64,000 nt of DNA from Achromobacter sp. HZ34 (GCF_002209485.1 NZ_NJIX01000007.1:248001-312000), one strand, 5' to 3'. Shown: positions 18,410 to 28,329, counted from the stretch's first letter. Numbers and translations are program-made. Notes: generated by a model not told the origin, from the letters alone.

Positions 18410-19657
18410 ATGGACATCCTCGTGATCGGCGCCGGCATCATCGGCATGACATCGGCTTACGCCTTGGCCCGCGAAGGACATGCCGTCACGGTGGTCGATG
18501 GTGCGGCGCGCGCCGGCATAGGCACCAGCCAGGCCAATGGCGCGCAATTGAGCTATAGCTTCGTTGCCCCCCTGGCGGATGCGGGTGTCCTGCGCAAGCT
18601 GCCCGCGTGGCTGACGCAGCCGGACTCGCCGCTGCGCCTGCGTTTGCGAGCCGATCCCGCGCAGTGGCGCTGGGCCTTGAGTTTCCTGCGTGCCTGCCGG
18701 CGCGACACGGCCGACCGCAGCACCGCCGAGCTGCTGCAACTGGGCCTGCACAGCCGCCGTCTCATGCACGAACTGGTGGCGCGCGAGGGCTTGCAGTTCG
18801 ATTTCGTGTCCAGCGGAAAGCTGTTGGTCTACCAGGACGGCCAGGCCTTCAAGGAAGCGCGCATCCTGATGGATTACCAGTCCGGCCTCGGCTGTCGGCA
18901 GCAGGCTCTGTCGCGCGCGGAATGCCTGGCGCTGGAACCCGCCTTGAGCGACATCGCCGACCGGGTGGTGGGCGGCATCCATACACCAAGCGAGGACGCG
19001 GGCGATTGCCTGGCCTTGTGCGGCGCCCTGCAAGGCTGGCTGGCGCGCGAGGCTGGCGTGCGTTTTCAATTCGCCACCCGGGTGAACGGCTTGCGCACCG
19101 AGGCGGGGCGAATCACCGCCGCGGATACCAGTGCCGGCGCGCTAAAGGCTGAAGCCTATGTCATCGCCAACGGCGTGGGCGCGCAGGGGATATGCCGCGA
19201 ATTGGGTTTCGATCCGCTGATCTATCCGCTCAAGGGTTATAGCCTGACGTATGACCTCAGCGAGTCCAGCCGGGCGCCGCGCACCAGCCTCAGCGACGTC
19301 CACAACAAGGTGGTGTACGCCCGGCTGGGCAATCGCTTGCGCGTGGCAGGCATGGTGGACATCGGCTCGGCCTGCTCAGGTGTGGATGCGCGCCGCATTG
19401 CGGGGCTGAAGGCACAGGTGCGCCGCTATCTGCCCCGGCTCAACGAAATCGGCGCGCCAGTGGAATGGGCGGGGCTGCGGCCGGCACGTCCCGACGGCAA
19501 GCCGCTCATCGGCGCTACGCCTTATCGCAATCTGTGGATAAACGCCGGCCACGGCGGTTTGGGATTCACGCTGGCCACGGGCAGCGCGGGGCTGCTGGCG
19601 GACCGCATCGCGCGGCGGCCCTCGCCCATCGCCGATGGCTTGTTCAAGCTTCATTGA
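18410..19657 (+). CDS. DadA-like D-amino-acid dehydrogenase (FAD-dependent)
   Basis: A 415-residue flavoprotein, close to the 430 of DadA. The FAD-binding GAGIIGMTSAYALAREGH is at residues 7-24 and the C-terminal NAGHGGLGFTLATGSA loop near 377-392 is typical of the DAO superfamily. DadA oxidatively deaminates D-amino acids to 2-oxo acids and feeds electrons to the respiratory chain at the inner membrane. It follows the TetR gene by 3 bases and precedes a peptide-type binding protein and a D-aminoacylase, so it probably oxidises the D-amino acid released by the latter. Confidence 0.88.
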   Translation: MDILVIGAGIIGMTSAYALAREGHAVTVVDGAARAGIGTSQANGAQLSYSFVAPLADAGVLRKLPAWLTQPDSPLRLRLRADPAQWRWALSFLRACRRDTADRSTAELLQLGLHSRRLMHELVAREGLQFDFVSSGKLLVYQDGQAFKEARILMDYQSGLGCRQQALSRAECLALEPALSDIADRVVGGIHTPSEDAGDCLALCGALQGWLAREAGVRFQFATRVNGLRTEAGRITAADTSAGALKAEAYVIANGVGAQGICRELGFDPLIYPLKGYSLTYDLSESSRAPRTSLSDVHNKVVYARLGNRLRVAGMVDIGSACSGVDARRIAGLKAQVRRYLPRLNEIGAPVEWAGLRPARPDGKPLIGATPYRNLWINAGHGGLGFTLATGSAGLLADRIARRPSPIADGLFKLH

Positions 19658-19762
19658 CCAGTATCGTTTAAAGCATGCCGCACCTGGAGCGCCAGCCGGA
19701 TCTCCACCTGAGCCTTCAACCGGCAGCATAGCCGGGCCCACTTTCATACAAGGGTATCCATC

Positions 19763-21370
19763 ATGAAGCTGAAACTCGAATTACTGCGCAGCGTCCGCCA
19801 TGCCTGCGTGGCCGGGGTCCTGGCGGGCGCCATGTTGGCGGCACCCGCCGCGCGGGCCGAGAGCGGACCCGTGACGGTTACCGCCGTCATGCAGTCCGGC
19901 CTGCGCGTGCTGGATCCCATCCTGACCACTGCCTTCCTGACGCGCGATCATGGCTACATGATCTACGACACGCTGCTGGGCCTGGACGAGCACTTCAAGG
20001 TGCAGCCGCAGATGGCCAGCTGGCAGGTCGGCGATGACCAGAAGACCTACACCTTCACGCTGCGCGATGGCTTGAAATGGCATGACGGCCAGCCGGTCAC
20101 CGCGGCAGACTGCCTGGCGTCCATCAACCGCTGGGCCAGTGTCGACGCCACCGGACAGGTCCTGGTGACCATGGTGCAGAGCATGGAAGCCATCGACGCC
20201 ACTCACTTCCGCATCGTCCTCAAGCAGCCCACCTCGCTGCTGCTCGAAGGCCTGTCGAAGATCAGTTCGCGGCCGGCGTTCATGATGCCCAAGCGCATCG
20301 CCGACACGCCTGCGTCGCAACCCATCACGGAATTCATCGGCTCCGGCCCCTTCAAGTTCGTGACGGCCGAGTTCCGCCCCGGCCTGAAGGTGGTCTACGA
20401 GAAGAACAAGGACTACGTGCCGCGCAGCGAGCCGCCCAGCTGGACGGCCGGCGGCAAGGTGGTCAACGTCGACCGCGTGGAGTGGGTAGGCATGTCCGAC
20501 CAGATGACGGCGATCAATGCCCTGGTCAACAAGGAGGTGGACTTCGTCCAGCAGGTGCCCTTCGACCTGTTGCCCATGGTGGAGAACCAGGACGGCCTGA
20601 AGGTGGACGTGATCGACAAGCTGGGCGCGTGGACCTACTTCCGCATGAATCACCTGCACCCGCCGTTCGACAACAAGCTGGTACGTCAGGCCGCGCTGGC
20701 GGCCGTTGGCCAGGAGGACGTGCTCAAGGCCCTGGTGGGCAATCCCAAGTACTACAAGACCTGCGCGGCCGTGATGGGTTGCGGCAATCCCAATGGTAAC
20801 GATTACGGCGCCGACTGGGTGATCCCGGCCAGCATCGACAAGGCCAAGGCCCTGCTCAAGGAGGCCAGGTATGACGGCACGCCCGTGGTGCTGCTGCAGC
20901 CGACCGATATCGCCATGGTGTCCGCGCAGCCGGTGGTCATCGGCGATGCGCTGCGCAAGGCCGGCTTCAACGTGAAGATGAAGGCCATGGATTGGCAGAC
21001 CGCGGTGACGCAGCAGAACAACCAGAAGCCGGCGGCGGAGGGCGGTTGGAACATCTTCGCGACATACAGCATCCTGGCCAGCAGCGGCGATCCCTTCGGC
21101 AACACCACCCTGGCGGCCAACGGCACGAAGGCTTGGGCCGGCTGGCCCGACGTACCGGAGATCGAAGCCCTGCGCGTGAAGTACGCCCAGGCGGCCGACC
21201 CAGCCGAGCGCAAGCAGATCGCCGCGCGGATCCAGAAACTGGCGATCGATGAGGGTGTCGTCGCGCCCCTGGGCCAGTTCCAGATTCCGGCGGCGTACAG
21301 CACCAGGCTGTCCGGCATCCTGCCGGCCCCGGTCACCGTGTTCTGGAATCTCAAGAAGGCGGCCAAGTGA
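19763..21370 (+). CDS. Periplasmic substrate-binding protein of a peptide/nickel-type ABC transporter
   Basis: A 535-residue exported protein of the SBP_bac_5 (DppA/OppA) family. The signal peptide covers about residues 1-33 and ends AARAES. VQSG-like opening LRVLDPILTTAFLTRDHGYMIYDTLLG and YTFTLRDGLKWHDGQPVTAAD (about 95-115) are the family signature. It binds peptides or related compounds in the periplasm. No permease or ATPase gene is adjacent, so it must work with components encoded elsewhere. Its stop overlaps the next start (TGATG), so it is co-translated with the D-aminoacylase and probably captures N-acyl-D-amino acids or D-amino-acid-containing peptides. Confidence 0.9.
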   Translation: MKLKLELLRSVRHACVAGVLAGAMLAAPAARAESGPVTVTAVMQSGLRVLDPILTTAFLTRDHGYMIYDTLLGLDEHFKVQPQMASWQVGDDQKTYTFTLRDGLKWHDGQPVTAADCLASINRWASVDATGQVLVTMVQSMEAIDATHFRIVLKQPTSLLLEGLSKISSRPAFMMPKRIADTPASQPITEFIGSGPFKFVTAEFRPGLKVVYEKNKDYVPRSEPPSWTAGGKVVNVDRVEWVGMSDQMTAINALVNKEVDFVQQVPFDLLPMVENQDGLKVDVIDKLGAWTYFRMNHLHPPFDNKLVRQAALAAVGQEDVLKALVGNPKYYKTCAAVMGCGNPNGNDYGADWVIPASIDKAKALLKEARYDGTPVVLLQPTDIAMVSAQPVVIGDALRKAGFNVKMKAMDWQTAVTQQNNQKPAAEGGWNIFATYSILASSGDPFGNTTLAANGTKAWAGWPDVPEIEALRVKYAQAADPAERKQIAARIQKLAIDEGVVAPLGQFQIPAAYSTRLSGILPAPVTVFWNLKKAAK

Positions 21371-22839
21371 TGCGCGGCGTCGCTTCCGGCAAGATTCATG
21401 ACATCGTGATCCGCGGCGCGGATGTGGTGGACGGTACTGGCGCGCCGCGTTACACGGCCGACGTCGCCATTGACGGCGCTGATGTCGCACGCATCGGCGA
21501 CCTGGCCGGCGTGCGCGGCCGCGAGGAAATCGACGCGCGCGGTCTGATCATCGCGCCCGGATTCATCGACGCCCACACGCACGACGACCGGGTCATGCTG
21601 TCCGACGGCGACATGGCGCCGAAAGTCAGCCAGGGTGTCACGACGGTCATCGGCGGCAATTGCGGCATCTCGCTCGCCCCCATGCCGCCGCTGAAGGACG
21701 GCGTTCCCGTGCCGCCTCTGGACCTGCTGGACGGCAGCGGCCGCTGGTACCGCTATCCGCGCTTCCGTGACTACCTGGACGGCTTGCGCGCGCAGCCGGC
21801 GGCCACCAATTGCGCCATGCTCGTGGGGCACACCAATCTGCGTGTCATCGAGATGGCGGACATCGGCCGTGCTGCCACCGGCAGCGAAATCGCGCGCATG
21901 CGGGCGCATGTGGAAGAGGCCCTGGAGGCCGGCGCCATCGGTGTCTCCACCGGCCTGGCCTATGCGCCGTCGGCCGCCGCCAGCGTCGAAGAAGTGATCG
22001 AAGTCTGCCGTCCGCTCAGCCCGCGCCAGGGGCTGTACTGCACGCATATGCGCGACGAGGGCGATACCGTCATGGAATCCCTGGAAGAAAGCTTCCAGGT
22101 CGGCCGGGCCTTGGGCGTGCCCGTCGTCATCTCGCATCACAAGGTGGTGGGCACGGCCAACCACGGCCGCTCGGTCGAGACGCTTGCTCGCATAAGCGAG
22201 CAGATGAAGCGGCAGGCCATATGCCTGGATTGCTATCCGTACAACGCGTCGTCGACGATCCTGACGCATGACCTGGTCGACGGCGCTTCACGCGTCATCG
22301 TCACCTGGTCGCGGACGCTGCCGCAATACACCGGGCGCGACCTGGACGAAGTGGCGCGGGAATTGGGCTGCGGCTTGCATGAGGCCGTCGACCGCCTGCT
22401 GCCCGCGGGCGCGATCTATTTCCGCATGGACGATGCCGACGTGCAGCGTATCCTGCAGTTCGATGAAACCATGATCGGTTCGGACGGCCTGCCTCATGAC
22501 GAAAAGCCGCATCCGCGCCTGTGGGGTACGTTCCCGCGCGTGCTGGGCCACTATGTGCGCGGCCTGGGCCTGTTCGCGCTGGAAAAGGCGATCCACAAGA
22601 TGACCGGCCTGACCGCGGCCCGTTTCGGCCTGGCCGACCGTGGCGTCCTGCGGGAAGGCGCGCCGGCGGACCTCGTCCTGCTGGACGCCGGGCGCGTGGA
22701 AGACCGGGCCACCTTCGCGCAACCCGTGGCCGCGGCGGCCGGCATCCATACGGTCTGGACCAATGGCCAGGCGGTGTGGCGCGACGGCCGGGCAACCGGT
22801 GCGCGGCCCGGGCAGGTGTTGCGGCGGACGCCGGGCTGA
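21370..22839 (+). CDS. N-acyl-D-amino-acid deacylase (D-aminoacylase)
   Basis: A 489-residue amidohydrolase starting at the ATG whose first base is the last base of the upstream stop; a GTG at 21367 would add one codon. Metal ligands expected of D-aminoacylases are present: the HxH of DAHTHDD near residue 69, the cysteine of GGNCG near 98, histidines in THMRDEG near 225 and SHHK near 255, and the aspartate of GSDGLPHD near 370. It releases D-amino acids from N-acyl derivatives using zinc. Together with the DadA-like dehydrogenase it makes a two-step catabolic route. The last three bases before the convergent receptor gene are the only gap. Confidence 0.93.
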   Translation: MRGVASGKIHDIVIRGADVVDGTGAPRYTADVAIDGADVARIGDLAGVRGREEIDARGLIIAPGFIDAHTHDDRVMLSDGDMAPKVSQGVTTVIGGNCGISLAPMPPLKDGVPVPPLDLLDGSGRWYRYPRFRDYLDGLRAQPAATNCAMLVGHTNLRVIEMADIGRAATGSEIARMRAHVEEALEAGAIGVSTGLAYAPSAAASVEEVIEVCRPLSPRQGLYCTHMRDEGDTVMESLEESFQVGRALGVPVVISHHKVVGTANHGRSVETLARISEQMKRQAICLDCYPYNASSTILTHDLVDGASRVIVTWSRTLPQYTGRDLDEVARELGCGLHEAVDRLLPAGAIYFRMDDADVQRILQFDETMIGSDGLPHDEKPHPRLWGTFPRVLGHYVRGLGLFALEKAIHKMTGLTAARFGLADRGVLREGAPADLVLLDAGRVEDRATFAQPVAAAAGIHTVWTNGQAVWRDGRATGARPGQVLRRTPG

Positions 22840-22841
22840 CG

Positions 22842-25373
22842 CTACATCCTCCAGCGCAGCGTGAGCATCGCCGTGCGTGCCGCCCCCAGGAAGTTCTGGT
22901 TCCACGTCGAGCCCACGCTCTCGTAGTAGCTTTTGTTGAAAAGGTTGGCGACGTAGAGCGAGGCATCGAGATGATCGTTGATCTGGTAGCCCAGCTTGAG
23001 GTCCGCCGTCATGTAGCCCGGCTGCGTCAGGCGGCCCACGCCATCGTCGTAGTAATAGCTGCTGGATACGTTCAGGCCGGTGCCCACGCTATAGCGATGC
23101 CATTCCCCCGGCAATTGGTAATTGGCCCATAGCTTGAAGGTGTGCTTGGGTGCGATCTGCGTGAATTTCTGCGCGCCCAGGCCGTTCGAGCCGCCGTCGT
23201 CGTCCGCGTCCGCGACGCTCACGTGGGTGTAGGCATAACCCGCGTACAGGTCCAGTCCCCGGTAAGCCTCACCCGACACGGACGCCTCCACGCCACGGCT
23301 GCGTGCCTTGCCTTGGGCGATGGAGATGCCGGAGTAGGGGTCCTCGCGCGGATCGGCCACGGCGCGGTTCTTCTCGGTGAGCTGGAACAGCGCGACGCTG
23401 GTGTTGAGCTTGCCGTCCAGGTACGTTCCCTTCAAGCCTACTTCGTATTGATCGCCCTGCATCGGCTTGATGAGCTTGCCGTCCTTGTCGCGTGCCGATT
23501 GCGGCGAAAAGATGCTCGTATAACTGGCATAAGCCGTATAGGTCTGGTTGATGTCATACAGCAGGCCGCCGTAAGGCGTGATGCGGCCGTCGACGCTGTC
23601 GCGCGTATTGGGTGTGTCGAAGGGATTCTGGTCCGCGACCGGACGCACCGACGCGCGCCACCACATGGCATTGCCACCCAGCACCAGCGTCAGCGGATCG
23701 GCCAGCTTGAAGCGCGCGTTGGCGTAGGTGGTGTACTGCGTCGTGACGGTTCGCAGCGCATAGCTGGTGAGCGGCGCGCCGCTATAGCCTGGCAGTTCGA
23801 CGGGGTCGTTGACGTCGACGTAATTGCCGAGGTCGCCGTAGACGTTGCGGATATAGTTGTTCGACCGCTGGTAGTTCATGCCCACGGTCAGGTGATGCTG
23901 CCGTCCGGCCAGGTCGAAAGGGCCATCCACGAAGACATCCATCACGTCCTGTGTGTTGTTGCCGCTCGATCCACCGCCCCAGGATATCTTGCTCAGGCCG
24001 GTGGCGCGATCCACGCCGCCGCAGCAGGCATAGGTGCCTTTCATGGAGGCGGTGTTGTAGAGGTGGGTGCCGCTCAGCTTCACCCGCCAGTCCGAGCCGA
24101 ATTTGTGTTCCAGATCGAAGAAGGCCGAGTTCGACTCGTAGCGCATGCCGTCGGTGCTGCTGCCGATATAGTCGCGCGAGGGATGCTGGATGAGCCGGTA
24201 GTCCGTATAGGCTGGATAGCCTTCGGACATCGAGCGCATCGTCAGCCGCTGGTAGCTGGCGCCGATGCTCAACGTGGTCGATGGCGTCAGGTCCGCCTCG
24301 ACGACGCCGTACAACAGGCCGGGCCGCTTGTACGTCGAGTCCTGGTACAGGTCGGTGTTCTCATAGGAGCCGACCACCCGCGCCCGCAGGGTCTTGGCGT
24401 CGTTCAACGGCGTGGAAACATCGGCCATGCCGCGATACTCGTGATCCGTGCCTACGCGCACCTCGGCCGTCGCGGCCAGGTCGTCGAGAGGACGCTTGCG
24501 CACCAGGTTGACGGTGCCGCCCGGGCCGCCGAAGCCGTTATACAGGCCGGCCGGACCGCGCAGGGTCTCCACCCGGTCGTACATCGCGAGATCGGGCGTC
24601 AGCAGGCCGTTCTCGGTCATGTTCAAACTGATCGGCAGGCCGTCCAGCTGCATGGTGTCGACCGGGAAGCCGCGCGAAAACAGGTCCGCGCGGCCATCGC
24701 GGTAAGGCGTCACCACGATGCCCGGCGTCTTGCGCAAGGCATCGTTCATGTCCATCAGGTTGCGATCCTGTATCTGCGCCTGCGTAACCACGCTGATCGA
24801 TTGCGGAATCTCGCGCTGTGTCAGCGGTGTTTTCGAACCCACCGTGGTGGGCGGATTCGAACGCTCGGCCGCGTCGGCCGTGCCGGTCACCTGCACGGCG
24901 GGCAGGGTGGCCGCGCCGGTGCTGGCCGCCGTACCGGGCAGGGCGCGCAAGGTGTATTCGCCGGCGCCGTCCTGCACGGCCTGCAAGCCGGTGCCGGCGA
25001 GCAGGCGCGCCAAGGCGTCGGCTGCCGAATAGCTGCCGCGCACACCAGGGCTGCGCAGGCCGGCGGTGAGCGCCGCATTCACGGAGATGGCGGTGCCCGC
25101 CTGGCGGCCGAAGCGGCTCAATGCCTGATCCAGCGAGCCTTGCGGGATATCGAAATCATGGCGGACCGCGGTGGCCGATGGCGCCGGCTGGGCGGATGCG
25201 GTAGCGAGCGGCAGGCTGGCGGCGCCGGCCAAGGCTGCGCAGAGTATCAGGCGGGCGAAGCGGGCTATGCGATCGAACGATGCCTGCGGCGGCTGCGCTT
25301 GGCACGCATTACGGGCACGTCGTGCCTTGCGTGATGGCGAAGATAAAGAACGATGTGCCCGGCTGGCGGCCAT
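22842..25373 (-). CDS. TonB-dependent siderophore receptor with N-terminal signalling (STN) domain
   Basis: An 843-residue FecA/FpvA-type outer-membrane receptor. A basic N-terminus and hydrophobic stretch (LILCAALAGAASLPLATASA, about 42-61) form the signal peptide. The STN domain lies at about 70-125 (FDIPQGSLDQALSRFGRQAG), the TonB box (LPAVQVTG) near 155, the plug to about 300 (RGPAGLYNGFGGPGGTVNL) and the barrel to the C-terminal LRWRM. The STN domain passes the ligand signal to FecR, encoded immediately upstream. The start at 25373 has no clear ribosome site. The ligand is unknown. Confidence 0.93.
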   Translation of the reverse strand: MAASRAHRSLSSPSRKARRARNACQAQPPQASFDRIARFARLILCAALAGAASLPLATASAQPAPSATAVRHDFDIPQGSLDQALSRFGRQAGTAISVNAALTAGLRSPGVRGSYSAADALARLLAGTGLQAVQDGAGEYTLRALPGTAASTGAATLPAVQVTGTADAAERSNPPTTVGSKTPLTQREIPQSISVVTQAQIQDRNLMDMNDALRKTPGIVVTPYRDGRADLFSRGFPVDTMQLDGLPISLNMTENGLLTPDLAMYDRVETLRGPAGLYNGFGGPGGTVNLVRKRPLDDLAATAEVRVGTDHEYRGMADVSTPLNDAKTLRARVVGSYENTDLYQDSTYKRPGLLYGVVEADLTPSTTLSIGASYQRLTMRSMSEGYPAYTDYRLIQHPSRDYIGSSTDGMRYESNSAFFDLEHKFGSDWRVKLSGTHLYNTASMKGTYACCGGVDRATGLSKISWGGGSSGNNTQDVMDVFVDGPFDLAGRQHHLTVGMNYQRSNNYIRNVYGDLGNYVDVNDPVELPGYSGAPLTSYALRTVTTQYTTYANARFKLADPLTLVLGGNAMWWRASVRPVADQNPFDTPNTRDSVDGRITPYGGLLYDINQTYTAYASYTSIFSPQSARDKDGKLIKPMQGDQYEVGLKGTYLDGKLNTSVALFQLTEKNRAVADPREDPYSGISIAQGKARSRGVEASVSGEAYRGLDLYAGYAYTHVSVADADDDGGSNGLGAQKFTQIAPKHTFKLWANYQLPGEWHRYSVGTGLNVSSSYYYDDGVGRLTQPGYMTADLKLGYQINDHLDASLYVANLFNKSYYESVGSTWNQNFLGAARTAMLTLRWRM

Positions 25374-25557
25374 GGTGCGGATTCCTCAACGGATGGATGT
25401 AGTCAGGGTGCCCGCGGGAATCGGCAGTCAGGAACGGCTGGCCAGGCGCGGCCGGCGATGCGTGGCCGGTCTTGCACAGGCAGGTATCCCGAGGGCTTCC
25501 ATGAGGAGGCCGCGCAGGTCCGCAAAAACTGCCTGGGGAAAATGTAAATATTTGTAG

Positions 25558-26559
25558 TCAGCGCGCCGCCACCGTCACCCAGTAACGCGTGTACCTGCGC
25601 ACGTCCACTGGCAGTCGCCGTGGTAATGCATCCAGGATGCGGTCGGTCGCATCGGGGCCATCCAGCGGCCACGCGCCGGTGATGCGCAGGTCGGCCACCT
25701 CGGGCGCGCAGCGCAGGTGGCCACGCCGGTAGCGGCTCAATTCGGCGAGGAAGTCGGCCAGTCGCATGCCTTCGGCGACGAACATGCCGTCGATCCAGGC
25801 CTGGCTTTCTTCACGCAGGGGCACGGGTTGCTCCACGCCCGCGGGCGTGAGGCGCACCTGCTGGCCCGCTGGGATGCGTGCCGATGCGGGACCGCCGCCG
25901 GCGCCTGGGTGCACGTCGACCGCGCCTTCCATGACCGCGAGCTGGGTGTAGGGGCGTTCGGTGTCGTCATCGCGCCTTACGGTGAAGCGCGTGCCGACGG
26001 GAACCAGTTCGCCGTCGGCCGTCGCCACGACGAAGGGGCGGTTCGCGGCATCCTTGGCGGTGGCGATCATGATTTCACCGCGGCGCAGGACGAGGCGTCG
26101 CTCCTGCGCGTCGAAACGCAGGTCCACGGCGGTGGCGGTGTTCACGCGCAACTGTGTCCCGTCAGCCAGTACCAGGCTGCGCCGTTCGCCCGTGCCGGTG
26201 CGCACGTCCGCCAGCGCCGCCAGTAATTCGCCGCGCCATGGCACCTGCTTCTGGACCAGGAACAGACAGGTTCCGCCCGCGCCCAGCCACGCCAGCTGCT
26301 TGAGCGCACGCCGTCGCTTCGTCAGCAGGGCCAGCCGCGCCAGGGTTGCGTGGGTGGTCGGTGGCGCGACCCGCGCCGCGCTGTCCTGCAGGCGGCCGCC
26401 CATGTCCTGCAGGCGGTTCCAGGCCTGGGCGTGGTCCGGATGCAGCGCGCGCCAGTGATCGAAATCGGCACGCTCCTGCACCGTCACCAGGCCGGACGCC
26501 AGGCGCACATACCAATGCACCGCCTGCTCGACGATGTGTTCCGCGATGACGTCAGCCAT
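25558..26559 (-). CDS. fecR: FecR-type anti-sigma / signal transducer
   Basis: A 333-residue inner-membrane regulator. The N-terminal cytoplasmic DUF4880 segment (AVHWYVRLASGLVTVQERADFDHW, about 13-36) binds the sigma factor. A single hydrophobic stretch near residues 90-108 crosses the membrane, and the periplasmic FecR domain follows (LADGTQLRVNTATAVDLRF). It relays occupancy of the downstream STN receptor to the ECF sigma factor. Its ATG lies within the end of the fecI frame (8-base overlap), so the two are translationally coupled. Confidence 0.9.
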   Translation of the reverse strand: MADVIAEHIVEQAVHWYVRLASGLVTVQERADFDHWRALHPDHAQAWNRLQDMGGRLQDSAARVAPPTTHATLARLALLTKRRRALKQLAWLGAGGTCLFLVQKQVPWRGELLAALADVRTGTGERRSLVLADGTQLRVNTATAVDLRFDAQERRLVLRRGEIMIATAKDAANRPFVVATADGELVPVGTRFTVRRDDDTERPYTQLAVMEGAVDVHPGAGGGPASARIPAGQQVRLTPAGVEQPVPLREESQAWIDGMFVAEGMRLADFLAELSRYRRGHLRCAPEVADLRITGAWPLDGPDATDRILDALPRRLPVDVRRYTRYWVTVAAR

Positions 26560-27070
26560 GCAGGTAGAGCGCCTTGTAGCACTGCGTGACGGCGCGCGTC
26601 ATGGCCTTTTGCACGGCATTGACCGTGATGCCGAGCTGGCTGGCGATCATGGGATAGGTCAGGCCGTCGATCTGCGAGTACAGGAAGATTTCCCGGACGC
26701 GGTCGGGCAGGCCGTCGAGCAGGGCGGCGATCTGTTCCAGTGTCTCCAGGATCAGGGCGCGTTGTTCCGGCGATGGCGCGACCGGCTCAGGCTGCGCGGC
26801 CAGCGTTTCCAGCCATGCATCTTCCAGCGCCTTGCGGCGCCAGTGGCTGACGACCAGTCCATGCGCGATGGTGGCCAGGTAGGCGCGGGGTTCGCGGATG
26901 GTCTCCTGGCTGCGGCCCCGCAGCACGCGCACGAACGTGTCGTGCGCCAGGTCGGCGGCGTCGCAGCCATTGCCCAGCTTGCGGCGCAGCCAGCCCTGCA
27001 GCCAGCCATGATGATTCCGGTAAAGCGCATCCACGGATGCCTGCCCCACCGGCCAGTCGAACCCTGCCAC
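26552..27070 (-). CDS. fecI: FecI-type ECF sigma factor
   Basis: A 172-residue sigma-70 factor of the extracytoplasmic iron-starvation group. Region 2 is at about residues 12-75 (LARR-like core DAADLAHDTFVRVLRG) and region 4 at about 105-160 (LPDRVREIFLYSQIDGLTYPMIASQLGITVNAVQKAM). It starts at a GTG at 27070. The order fecI-fecR-receptor and the Fur box upstream are the classic iron-starvation arrangement: Fur releases fecI when iron is low, and the sigma factor transcribes the receptor once the siderophore is bound. Confidence 0.92.
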   Translation of the reverse strand: MAGFDWPVGQASVDALYRNHHGWLQGWLRRKLGNGCDAADLAHDTFVRVLRGRSQETIREPRAYLATIAHGLVVSHWRRKALEDAWLETLAAQPEPVAPSPEQRALILETLEQIAALLDGLPDRVREIFLYSQIDGLTYPMIASQLGITVNAVQKAMTRAVTQCYKALYLHG

Positions 27071-27100
27071 GATTGATCACCGCTCTTCCATACGAGAGCA

Positions 27101-27123
27101 TTAATGATAATTGTTATCAATTG
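27101..27123 (-). promoter_or_regulatory. Fur box of the fecIR operon
   Basis: The sequence TTAATGATAATTGTTATCAA and its next bases contain the interlocked AATGATAAT / TTATCAATT repeats of a strong Fur site, about 31-53 bases upstream of the fecI start. It is the best Fur-box match noticed in the window. Confidence 0.75.
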
Positions 27124-27271
27124 TGGAACGCCAGGGATCTCTGTGCCGCTGTGGCGATTTCGCCGCAGGCGAGAGGCTGGCAAGGACCGCGGGGCCCTTG
27201 CCGGAAGCGACCCGGTCGGCAATCCGGCCAAGGCCCGGCCACGCACAGGCCACTCGCGGGCCACGCGCTGC

Positions 27272-28285
27272 CTATTGCGGCTCGATCTCCGCCTGCTTGA
27301 CGATACCCGTCCAGCGCACCTTGTCGGCTTCGACCCGCGCCAGGAAGGCTTGCTGCGTTTCCGCCGTGACGGAAGCGCCGAGCGATCGATAGGCATTCAG
27401 CACTTCCGGATCGCGCAATGCCACCTGGGCCGCTTCATAGATCTTGTGGTCTATTTCCTTGGGCGTGTTCCTGGGCGTGGCCAAGCCATACCAGATCGAC
27501 ATCTCGAACGGTACGCCGGCCTCCTTGATGGTCGGCAGGTCGGGCAGCAAGGGGATGCGCTGGTCCGCGGCCACGGCCAGGCCCAGTACCTTGCCACCCT
27601 GGATGTGCGACGAGGCATTGGGTGCCGTGTCGAGCGCGAAGGCGATGCGCCCACTCATGATGTCGACCATCATGGGACCGGCCCCCCGGTAGGGCACATG
27701 GTTGGCCTTGAATCCGCCGGTGCTCAGGAACGACTGCGTGCACAGATGCGATGCCGCGCCTATCCCCGACGAACCGAAATTGAGCTGCCCGGCATGGGCG
27801 CGCAAATAGGAGAAGAATTCGGGCGCGCTTGTCACCGGCAGGGATTTGCTCGCCACCAGCACGCAGGGCACCGCGCCCAGGTAGGCCACATGGTCGAAAT
27901 CCTTGATGAAGTCGTAGGACAGATTCTTGTACAGCGAATCGGCCGAACCCAAGGTCACGTTGGACAGCAGGATCGTATAGCCGTCCGGGCGGGCCCGGGC
28001 AACCACGGCAGCGCCGATGGTGCCGCCCGCGCCGGCCCGGTTCTCGACCACCACGGACTGCTTGAGCACCTTGCTCATGCCCGCGGCGACAACCCGCGCC
28101 AGGATGTCGGTCGAGCCGCCGGGCGCGAATGGCGCCACCAGCGTGATGGGGCGCGTGGGCCAAGCCGATGCCTCGTCGGCCCGGGCAGCGCCCGGGCCGG
28201 CCAGCAAAGTCGCCGTGATACCCAGCATGGCCAGGAATTTTTGCGGGAGCCGGCCGCTTCGGACCGCGCTGAGGGCGTAACGCAT
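27272..28285 (-). CDS. Bug-family (TctC) periplasmic solute-binding protein
   Basis: A 337-residue exported protein, from the ATG at 28285 preceded by AGGAG; an upstream in-frame start has no ribosome site. The signal peptide ends near residue 36 (GAARADE). Hallmarks are WPTRPITLVAPFAPGGSTDI just after the signal and DGYTILLSNVTLG near 100. Bug proteins bind carboxylates in the periplasm and hand them to a TctAB permease, which is not encoded here. It is the last gene of the leftward PrpD-thiolase operon, so its ligand is probably that pathway's substrate. Confidence 0.93.
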   Translation of the reverse strand: MRYALSAVRSGRLPQKFLAMLGITATLLAGPGAARADEASAWPTRPITLVAPFAPGGSTDILARVVAAGMSKVLKQSVVVENRAGAGGTIGAAVVARARPDGYTILLSNVTLGSADSLYKNLSYDFIKDFDHVAYLGAVPCVLVASKSLPVTSAPEFFSYLRAHAGQLNFGSSGIGAASHLCTQSFLSTGGFKANHVPYRGAGPMMVDIMSGRIAFALDTAPNASSHIQGGKVLGLAVAADQRIPLLPDLPTIKEAGVPFEMSIWYGLATPRNTPKEIDHKIYEAAQVALRDPEVLNAYRSLGASVTAETQQAFLARVEADKVRWTGIVKQAEIEPQ

Positions 28286-28329
28286 GGGTTGTCTCCTTTT
28301 TGTTATGTGCGATGAATATCGTGCTGGCG

